Source of the DNA: JBOHRE01 sp050732635
Lineage (GTDB): Bacteria; Gemmatimonadota; Gemmatimonadetes; Longimicrobiales; RSA9
Length of the DNA: 7,955 bases
Direction: 5' to 3'
NCBI GenBank assembly: GCA_050732635.1
Contig: JBOHRE010000128.1
Coordinates: 1 to 7,955 of the forward strand
The first letter of the stretch is position 1. Each line of letters opens with the position of its first letter. The notes under the pieces were generated by a model. That model ran no database searches. It saw only the letters and a list, made by a program, of their open reading frames with translations, and had not been told where the DNA came from. A program made the position numbers and the translations under genes. Of the stretch, positions 1-4,824 are shown one piece after another.

Positions 1-17
1 GCCGCGCTCGGCGCGGC
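1..17 (-). terminator. Candidate hairpin terminator downstream of rmuC
   Basis: Positions 1-7 (GCCGCGC) and 11-17 (GCGCGGC) are perfect reverse complements around a 3-base loop. The stem lies about 40 bases beyond the rmuC stop in its direction of transcription. No T-rich tract can be checked because the window ends here. A role as a transcription end is inferred from position and symmetry only, and in such GC-rich DNA a 7-bp stem can arise by chance. Confidence 0.35.
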
Positions 18-49
18 CGCCCGCACGGCGCAGCCGCCCGCACGGCGCA
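16..49. repeat. 17-bp tandem repeat, two copies
   Basis: The 17-base unit GCCGCCCGCACGGCGCA occurs twice without interruption at 16-32 and 33-49, and a third copy starts (GCCG at 50-53) before the rmuC stop codon. The copies are identical, which suggests a recent duplication or slippage. The first unit overlaps the 3' arm of the hairpin at 1-17. No function is evident. Confidence 0.8.
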
Positions 50-56
50 GCCGACC

Positions 57-1163
57 TCAGACGCGCAGCAGCTCGTCGGCCTGGATGGCGCGGCTGCGGC
101 GGTCGACCGGTTCGGGCGCGCCGAGATCGTCGGCAGGTGCGGCGCCCAGCTCGTGGAAGCGCCGGGCGCTGACCAGGACCCGACTTTCGAGTGTGCCGAT
201 CACGCTGTTGTAGGACTCGACCGCGCGATCGAGGTTGCGCCCGATGCCCTGGACGTGCTGCGCCAGCGTGCGCAGGCGCAGGTACAGCTCCCTGCCGAGG
301 TCGCTGATCTCGCGCGCGTTGTCGGCGATGCGCTCCTGACGCCAGCCGTAGGCGACTGCCTTGAGCAGCGCGATCAGCGTGGTGGGCGTCGCCAGCAGCA
401 CGCGCTGCTCGGGGCCGAACTCGATCAGCGCCGGATCCTGCTCGAGCGCCGCGCTGTAGAACGCCTCGCCCGGAATGAACAGGATCACGAACTCCGGCGT
501 CTCATCCAGCCGCTCCCAGTAGCTCTTCGAGGCGAGGTCCTGCATGAGCCGGCGGATCGCACGCGCGTGGTCGGCGAGCCGAGCACGACGCACGTCATCG
601 TCGCTGGCTTCCAGCGCATCCAGGTAGTGTTGCAGCGGTGCTTTGGAGTCCACCACCACGCGCTTGCCGCCCGGCAGCCGCACGATCAGGTCGGGGCGAC
701 GCCGCCCGTCAGCGCCAACCAGGGTGGCCTGCTGCACGAAATCGCAGTGCTCGACCATGCCCGCCAGCTCGACCACCCGCTGCAGTTGAATCTCTCCCCA
801 GCGGCCGCGCACGTTGGGTGCACGCAGGGCCTTCACCAGGTTCGACGTTTCGCTGTGCAGGCGAAGTTGCGAGTCGCGCAGCGTGTCGAGGTGCCCGCGC
901 AGCGTGCCGTACGCCTCTCGCCTGGCCTGCTCGACGTCCTCGAGCTTGCGGTCGACGCGCGCGATCGTGTCGGCGAGCGGTCGCAGCACCGCATCGAGCG
1001 ATGCCTTCTCGGCGGCATGCAAACGCTCGGCGTCGAGCCTCGCGCGCGCGTCCGCCAACTCGCGCTCCGCTGTGGCTCGCGCGTGGCTGCACCGCAGGTG
1101 AACGATGATGCCGGCGAGTAGCGCGCCGAGCAGGAAGGCCGGGACCAGCTGGATCCAGAGCAT
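57..1163 (-). CDS. rmuC: DNA recombination protein RmuC (membrane-anchored)
   Basis: A 368-residue RmuC family protein. In E. coli rmuC influences DNA inversion at short inverted repeats, and the family carries a restriction-endonuclease-like fold. Residues 5-22 form one hydrophobic membrane segment (LVPAFLLGALLAGIIVHL). Residues 27-115 are charged, heptad-like coiled coil. The family core follows: RGRWGEIQL at 119-127, RPDLIVRLPGGKRVVVDSKAPL across 156-177 (with the D and K expected of this nuclease fold), and FIPGEAFYSAALEQDP near 229-244. The start was chosen at 1163 because it places the membrane segment at the N-terminus. The frame stays open another 62 codons upstream, but that extension is Ala/Gly/Pro-rich and unlike the family. 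No good Shine-Dalgarno is visible before this start. The protein is shorter than the E. coli homologue (about 475 residues), mainly through a short coiled coil and tail. It is divergent from the cupredoxin gene. Confidence 0.92.
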   Translation of the reverse strand: MLWIQLVPAFLLGALLAGIIVHLRCSHARATAERELADARARLDAERLHAAEKASLDAVLRPLADTIARVDRKLEDVEQARREAYGTLRGHLDTLRDSQLRLHSETSNLVKALRAPNVRGRWGEIQLQRVVELAGMVEHCDFVQQATLVGADGRRRPDLIVRLPGGKRVVVDSKAPLQHYLDALEASDDDVRRARLADHARAIRRLMQDLASKSYWERLDETPEFVILFIPGEAFYSAALEQDPALIEFGPEQRVLLATPTTLIALLKAVAYGWRQERIADNAREISDLGRELYLRLRTLAQHVQGIGRNLDRAVESYNSVIGTLESRVLVSARRFHELGAAPADDLGAPEPVDRRSRAIQADELLRV

Positions 1164-1421
1164 GCCCGAAGATAGTCCGAAAGCCGCCGGCGCGCCACCT
1201 CCGACGGGCGCGCTCGCGGCGCCGCCGCACCACGGCGCGCCAACAGCCGACGCCCCGCCCCTGCTGAGGTGTGTATGGGCGGCGAACGGGGGCGCCGGCG
1301 GGCGCGCACGGTAGTGCGGCCGAGTGCAGCGTGCGCCGAGCCGTCGCAAACCGGCCGCGTTGCGCGTTACTCAGTGGTGAGATACGCCCGGTTACCCTCA
1401 CGACCGATGCGGAGGTTGGGC
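1164..1421. other. Divergent intergenic region between rmuC and cupredoxin gene
   Basis: This 258-bp spacer must hold the promoters of both flanking genes. Two copies of the 8-bp palindrome GGCGCGCC lie at 1189-1196 and 1234-1241, and a 10-bp palindrome GCGGCGCCGC lies between them at 1216-1225. Toward the cupredoxin gene, TTGCGC at 1360-1365 sits 17 bases before TACGCC at 1383-1388, a poor sigma-70-like pair that I would not call. GGAGG at 1411-1415 is the ribosome-binding site for the start at 1422, with 6 bases between. Confidence 0.5.
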
Positions 1422-2078
1422 ATGATGCGACGAAGGTACCTAACCGGTATGTCGGCAGGTGTGGTCGCGCTGGCGCTGGTGTACGCGTGCGGCGGCGGCG
1501 GCGACGGCGGCAACGGCGGGATGACGGGACCAACGACGGGCACTGTCAGCGGCAGCGTGCAGGACGATGCGAACGCGGCGGTGCCGGGCGCGACCCTGAC
1601 GTTGTCGGGCAGCGGGATCACGGCGCGCAACGCGACGAGCACCGCCACGGGCGGCTACAGCTTCACGCAGGTGGCGCCGGGAAGCTACACGGTGACGATC
1701 GCGGCGCCGAGCGGCTACAGCCTGGGCACGAACCCCGCGTCGCGGAATGTCAGCGTGACGGCGGGCGCGACGGCGACAGCCGACTTCGTGCTGGACAAGG
1801 ACGAGGCGCCGGAGAACGTGCAGATCGTCAATCTGACGGCGTCGTTCACCTTCGAGCCGGCGAACGTGACGATCACGCCCGGCACGACCGTGCGCTGGGT
1901 GTGGCAGGGCGGCGGCGCGCACACGGTCACGCCGGCCGGTCACAGCGAGTGGCAGGAGGCGTCACTGAGCGGAGCCGGCCAGACGTTCGAGCACACGTTC
2001 AACAACGCGGGCGACTTCGACTACTTCTGCACGCCGCACCAGGCGCAGGGGATGACGGGCAACGTCACCGTGCAATGA
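1422..2078 (+). CDS. Plastocyanin-like blue-copper lipoprotein with carboxypeptidase-regulatory-like domain
   Basis: A 218-residue putative envelope lipoprotein that likely carries electrons or copper. The start at 1422 follows GGAGG by 6 bases; the ATG at 1425 is almost as well placed, while the ATG at 1407 lies before the Shine-Dalgarno. Residues 1-22 are a signal peptide (MMRRRYLTG then a hydrophobic run) ending in lipobox VYA-Cys23. A Gly-rich linker covers 24-35. Residues 38-124 resemble a carboxypeptidase-regulatory-like beta-sandwich (GTVSGSVQDDANAAVPGATL, GGYSF, APGSYTVTI). Residues 133-218 are a small cupredoxin domain. Type 1 copper ligands appear as His167 (GGGAHTVT) and Cys203, His206 and Met211 in YFCTPHQAQGM, the CxxHxxxxM spacing of plastocyanin and halocyanin. 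The partner redox protein is unknown. The stop is one base from that of the convergent amidohydrolase gene. The copper-binding assignment is strong; the physiological role is inference. Confidence 0.87.
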   Translation: MMRRRYLTGMSAGVVALALVYACGGGGDGGNGGMTGPTTGTVSGSVQDDANAAVPGATLTLSGSGITARNATSTATGGYSFTQVAPGSYTVTIAAPSGYSLGTNPASRNVSVTAGATATADFVLDKDEAPENVQIVNLTASFTFEPANVTITPGTTVRWVWQGGGAHTVTPAGHSEWQEASLSGAGQTFEHTFNNAGDFDYFCTPHQAQGMTGNVTVQ

Positions 2079-2082
2079 GTCA
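2076..2082. other. Convergent stop codons one base apart
   Basis: The cupredoxin gene stops with TGA at 2076-2078, and the amidohydrolase gene stops with TGA on the opposite strand at 2080-2082. Together they form the palindrome TGAGTCA. There is no room for a terminator between them, so each transcript must end inside, or antisense to, the neighbouring gene. Confidence 0.9.
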
Positions 2083-3543
2083 GCGCCGGTAATCGAGCGC
2101 GGGCGCGCGGTCGCCGAGCAGCGGCCGGTAGACGAAGTCGGCGGGGCGACGTCGCTCGAACTCTGCGCGCGCGGCAGCGATCAGCGCAGGCTGGGTGAAC
2201 AGGTCGACGGCGGTCATGCCCAGCGTCTTGGCGGCGACGAGCATACCCTTCGCGCCGATGCTGGTGCCGCCGGCGGCCACCGCCTGCCAGGAATGCGCCG
2301 GTGTACCGGGCACCCAGGTCGCCGCGCTGAAGGAGGTGTAGGGCGCGACCCAGCTCACGTCGCCGGCATCCGTGGAGGCCATGGTCGTGTGGAACTCGAA
2401 GGGCCGCACCTCCTCGGCCGTGGCGAGCGCCGGTGCGGCGGCGGGCAGCGTCGCCTGCAGCTGCTCGGCGAACGCGCGCTCGTCCGCTGAATAGCGCACG
2501 CCGCCGACCCGCCGCAGGTTGGCGTCGGCAACGCGGGCCAGCGTCTCGTTCGGCAGCTCGCTGTAGACGCCGCCGATGATCTCGTGCTCGACACTCGTGC
2601 CGGTGCCGCGCGCCGCGCCCTCGGCCGCCGCGAGTAGCCGCTGCCATACGTCCTCGAGCACCACCGGGTCGGGGCTGCGCACGTAGTACCAGACCTCCGC
2701 CTGCTCCGGCACCACGTTCGGCGCGCGCCCGCCATCCGTGATCACGTAATGGATGCGCGTCGTCTGCGGCACGTGCTCGCGCAGCAGGTTCACCATGTGG
2801 TTCAGCGCCTCGACCCCATCCAGTGCGGAGCGGCCGCGCTCCGGCGCCGCGGCGGCATGCGCCGACACGCCGCGGAAGCGGAACTTGGCGTTCTTGTTGG
2901 CCAGGTTCGTCGACGGCCCCGCATCGTTGCCGTCGCCCGGGTGCCACGAGAGCGCGACATCGACGTCGTCGAACAGACCGCCGCGCACCATGTACACCTT
3001 GCCCGAGCCGCCCTCCTCGGCCGGCGTGCCGTACACCCGAATCGTGCCCGCCGTCCCGCTCTGCTCCAGCCACTGCTTGACCGCGATCGCCGCCGCCGTC
3101 GACGCCGTGCCGAACAGGTGATGCCCGCATGCATGCCCCGCGCCCTCGGCCACCACTGGCCGACGCTCCGCGACCGCCGCCTGTGACAGCCCCGGCAGCG
3201 CATCGAACTCGGCCAGCACCGCCACCACCGGCGCACCCGCTCCCCACTCCGCCACGAACGACGTCGGCATGCCGGCCACGCCCGACTCCACCCTGAAGCC
3301 CGCCTGCCGCAGCTCCTCCTGCAGCAGCGCGCTGCTGCGCTCCTCCTGATAGCCGACCTCCGCGTACTCCCAGATGCGCTGGGCGACGTCGCCGAGATGT
3401 CCCGCTCGCAGATCGATCTGCTGCGTCACGAAGACCTTCGCGTCCTCCTGACCCGACAGCGGTTGGAGCGAAGCCATCATTATTGCGCCAGCGACCCGAC
3501 GACTACGGGAGCGGGATCGGCACAGGGATCGGCGCGCGGGCAT
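2080..3543 (-). CDS. M20D metallo-amidohydrolase, AbgB-like (aminobenzoyl-glutamate hydrolase family)
   Basis: A 487-residue zinc or manganese amidohydrolase of the M20D group. AbgB relatives cleave p-aminobenzoyl-glutamate; other relatives cut N-acyl amino acids, so the substrate is open. Expected active-site elements are all visible: EFDALPG at 112-118, GHACGHHLFG at 136-145 (metal ligands probably Cys139 and His141), GTPAEEGGSGK at 172-182 (Glu176 catalytic base, Glu177 metal), SWHPGDGN with His201, and PAHSW with His417. The dimerisation lid lies near 217-340 (GVSAHAAAAPERGRSALDG; GGRAPNVVPEQAE). The length matches AbgB (about 480). The start at 3543 is preferred because GGAG lies 6 bases upstream; 3555 and 3612 are also in frame. 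The N-terminus is Arg/Ser-rich followed by a short hydrophobic run (VAGAIMMASLQPL), a possible but weak export signal. No AbgA partner or AbgT transporter gene is in the window. Confidence 0.92.
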   Translation of the reverse strand: MPARRSLCRSRSRSRRVAGAIMMASLQPLSGQEDAKVFVTQQIDLRAGHLGDVAQRIWEYAEVGYQEERSSALLQEELRQAGFRVESGVAGMPTSFVAEWGAGAPVVAVLAEFDALPGLSQAAVAERRPVVAEGAGHACGHHLFGTASTAAAIAVKQWLEQSGTAGTIRVYGTPAEEGGSGKVYMVRGGLFDDVDVALSWHPGDGNDAGPSTNLANKNAKFRFRGVSAHAAAAPERGRSALDGVEALNHMVNLLREHVPQTTRIHYVITDGGRAPNVVPEQAEVWYYVRSPDPVVLEDVWQRLLAAAEGAARGTGTSVEHEIIGGVYSELPNETLARVADANLRRVGGVRYSADERAFAEQLQATLPAAAPALATAEEVRPFEFHTTMASTDAGDVSWVAPYTSFSAATWVPGTPAHSWQAVAAGGTSIGAKGMLVAAKTLGMTAVDLFTQPALIAAARAEFERRRPADFVYRPLLGDRAPALDYRR

Positions 3544-3829
3544 CGGCGGCTCCATGGACAAGGGACAGCGATCGGTTGCTCCACGATACGGTACAGGGGC
3601 TGGCGGGTGCACGGATAGGGGTAGCCCAGACCCGTTTGTCCGGCCGTCCGTGCCGTCCTGCCCGGGCCCGAATCGGGGCCGAAGGAGTTGAGACCCCGTG
3701 CGGCGCTGCCAGCTTTGAGCCTGACTCCAGCACTACACGGCTTGGCAACGCTCGACGGTTTTCGAACGGGGCTCCCCGGGGACGGGCGCGCCCCACCACC
3801 AGTCGTTCCCCTTCACGAAGGAGGTCGGA
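3544..3829. other. Divergent intergenic region between amidohydrolase and lipoprotein genes
   Basis: This 286-bp spacer has no convincing coding frame of its own. It contains two short symmetric sites: CCCGAATCGGG at 3667-3677 and the perfect 10-bp palindrome TCCCCGGGGA at 3773-3782, 47 bases before the lipoprotein start. I find no confident -35/-10 pair in either direction. The lipoprotein's Shine-Dalgarno AAGGAGGT is at 3818-3825. Confidence 0.5.
3818..3825 (+). promoter_or_regulatory. Strong Shine-Dalgarno (AAGGAGGT)
   Basis: A near-complete anti-16S match, AAGGAGGT, ends 4 bases before the ATG at 3830. It is by far the best ribosome-binding site in the window; the other genes have GGAGG, GGAG, GAGG or none. 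It fixes the start of the lipoprotein gene and suggests that protein is made at a high level. Confidence 0.85.
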
Positions 3830-4432
3830 ATGAGATGCGGATGGATGATCGCGTGTGCAGCGGCTACCGTGCTCGCTTGCGCCCAGCAAACGCAGGAAGA
3901 CGCGCCAGCCGCCTCCGAGGCTGCCACAGCTGAAGAGGGCTCGGCGGCATGGAAGATCGAGAACGCGATGAGCGCCGCGCCGCCCGAGATCGCCGAGGAT
4001 GCGGCGGTCATGGACTGGCCATCCGCCGAAGGCGCTGAGATGCTCGAGCTGCGCGCCGGCACCAACGGCTGGACCTGCATGCCCGATGTGCCCGCCACGC
4101 CGGGCGCGGACCCGATGTGTCTGGACGAGGTGTTCCTGTCGTGGGCGGCAGCCTGGCAGAGCCGCGCCACGCCGGACGTCGACCGCGTCGGCACCGGCTA
4201 TATGCTGCGCGGTGGCTACGACGCCAGCAACACCGACCCGTTCGCAACCGAGCCCGGTCCGGGCAACGAATGGATCCAGACCGGGCCGCACGTGATGATG
4301 GTCGTGCCGGACGTGGCTGCGCTCGAGGGCATGACCGACGATCCCGCGAACGGCGGGCCCTGGGTGATGTGGAGAGGCACGCCCTACGCCCACATCATGA
4401 TGCCGGTCCCGGGCGACGGCGGCAGCCAGTAG
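3830..4432 (+). CDS. Putative lipoprotein of unknown function
   Basis: A 200-residue protein that I cannot assign to a named family. Residues 1-16 form a short signal peptide ending in a lipobox (VLA-Cys17), so it is probably lipid-anchored in the envelope. Residues 18-40 are an Ala/Glu/Thr-rich linker. The remaining domain (about 41-196) looks globular and dense in conserved-type residues: IENAMSAAPPEIAEDAAVMDWP, then ELRAGTNGWTCMPD, DPMCLDEVFLSW, GYMLRGGYDASNTDPFA, TGPHVMMVVPD, and GGPWVMWRGTPYAHIMMPV near 175-193. Cys83 and Cys97 could form a disulfide. Several Met and His residues (His154, Met156, Met157, His188, Met190, Met191) cluster near the C-terminus, so metal binding is conceivable but unproven. 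It has a strong Shine-Dalgarno at 3818-3825, is divergent from the amidohydrolase gene, and is followed by a long spacer, so it is probably a single-gene unit. Confidence 0.82.
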   Translation: MRCGWMIACAAATVLACAQQTQEDAPAASEAATAEEGSAAWKIENAMSAAPPEIAEDAAVMDWPSAEGAEMLELRAGTNGWTCMPDVPATPGADPMCLDEVFLSWAAAWQSRATPDVDRVGTGYMLRGGYDASNTDPFATEPGPGNEWIQTGPHVMMVVPDVAALEGMTDDPANGGPWVMWRGTPYAHIMMPVPGDGGSQ

Positions 4433-4460
4433 CTCGGCCCGTCACGCGGCCAGTTGCGGT

Positions 4461-4491
4461 GGCGCGCGGGGGTCCGGTCGGCCTCCGCGCC
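4461..4491 (+). terminator. Candidate GC hairpin after the lipoprotein gene
   Basis: GGCGCG-C-GGGG (4461-4471) can pair with CCTCCGCGCC (4482-4491), giving about ten pairs with one bulged C and one G-T pair. It begins 29 bases after the lipoprotein stop. There is no T tract; a C-rich stretch follows instead. It may mark the transcript end, possibly with Rho, but the evidence is only structural. Confidence 0.35.
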
Positions 4492-4492
4492 G

Positions 4493-4514
4493 CCCCCGCC
4501 CCCGCGCCCGCCCC
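4493..4514 (-). other. G-quadruplex-type tract on the minus strand
   Basis: The plus strand reads C5-G-C5-GCG-C3-G-C4, so the minus strand has four G runs of 4, 3, 5 and 5 separated by loops of 1, 3 and 1. This fits the standard intramolecular quadruplex pattern with very short loops. It lies between the lipoprotein gene and the glutamine synthetase promoter region. Any effect on transcription is inference. Confidence 0.6.
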
Positions 4515-4671
4515 TCAAGGTAGGGCACGCGCCGTGCTGCAGCGCCGCTGGGGTAAGGCGAGGATCGCCGTTCCCACGTCCTGCTTCGGGCGTCCGCAGC
4601 GTCACCTGCGAAGGGTTTCAGCGTGCAGGTTTTCGGTGACATTTTGCAGAATTGGAGCTAGCGGCGGCCAT

Positions 4672-4693
4672 TATGCCAGGCCCGGAGGGCATA
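4672..4693. promoter_or_regulatory. Inverted repeat 1 (TATGCC-N10-GGCATA)
   Basis: Perfect 6-base arms, TATGCC at 4672-4677 and GGCATA at 4688-4693, flank a 10-base GC-rich spacer. The site lies about 130 bases before the glutamine synthetase start and overlaps the weak -10-like CATTAT. It could be a dimeric regulator's operator or an RNA stem. The symmetry is seen; the function is inferred. Confidence 0.45.
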
Positions 4694-4696
4694 GTG

Positions 4697-4718
4697 TTAC
4701 CGAAGCCGTTGACGGTAA
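4697..4718. promoter_or_regulatory. Inverted repeat 2 (TTACCG-N10-CGGTAA)
   Basis: Perfect 6-base arms, TTACCG at 4697-4702 and CGGTAA at 4713-4718, flank a 10-base spacer. It has the same geometry as the repeat just upstream, with a 25-base centre-to-centre distance and only 3 bases between them. It lies 106 bases before the glutamine synthetase start. Its arms do not match the NtrC or TnrA/GlnR consensus sites that I know. Confidence 0.45.
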
Positions 4719-4774
4719 TGGCAGCGCATGCTAACTTGGCGGGTCGCGCGCGGGCCGCGCCGGCGGCCGCGCAG

Positions 4775-4789
4775 GAGCGCGTCGCGCTC
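4775..4789. repeat. 15-bp palindrome in the glutamine synthetase leader
   Basis: GAGCGCG-T-CGCGCTC is perfectly symmetric about position 4782 and ends 35 bases before the glutamine synthetase ATG. In RNA it could form a 5-6 bp stem close to the ribosome-binding site. The local sequence is extremely GC-rich, so chance symmetry is likely enough to be cautious. Confidence 0.35.
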
Positions 4790-4824
4790 ACGACTTCCTC
4801 CCCCCAGATCGAGGCGACACCACG

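Larger units (their letters stand above)
4433..4824. other. 392-bp gene-free leader region before glutamine synthetase
   Basis: No believable coding frame lies here. In order it holds an imperfect GC hairpin (4461-4491), a C-rich tract with quadruplex potential on the minus strand (4493-4514), a less GC-rich patch around 4610-4740, two inverted repeats (4672-4693, 4697-4718), and a 15-bp palindrome (4775-4789). A weak promoter-like pair, TTGCAG at 4644-4649 and CATTAT at 4669-4674, has a 19-base spacer, longer than ideal. If it is real, the inverted repeats fall at or just after the transcription start. GAGG at 4811-4814, 10 bases before the ATG, is a weak ribosome-binding site for glutamine synthetase. 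Confidence 0.5.

Noticed and set aside
153..1121. Long open frame of 322 codons on the plus strand, opposite rmuC
   Set aside because: It is fully antisense to a well-supported RmuC gene, has no recognisable motif, and such long shadow frames are expected in DNA this rich in GC.
1164..1349. N-terminal extension of RmuC by 62 codons
   Set aside because: The extension is low-complexity Ala/Gly/Pro/Arg sequence and would bury the membrane segment; the start at 1163 fits the family.
3503..4393. Long minus-strand frame of 296 codons over the unknown lipoprotein gene
   Set aside because: It overlaps a plus-strand gene with a perfect Shine-Dalgarno, lipobox and protein-like composition; the antisense product has no family features.
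4696..4718. Actinobacterial GlnR box
   Set aside because: GTTAC at 4696 resembles the first half-element, but the GAAAC-type element at the required spacing is absent.
4719..4731. Sigma-54-like promoter (TGGCA...GC) upstream of glutamine synthetase
   Set aside because: The GG and GC elements are 8 bases apart instead of the required 10, and the -12 element does not match.
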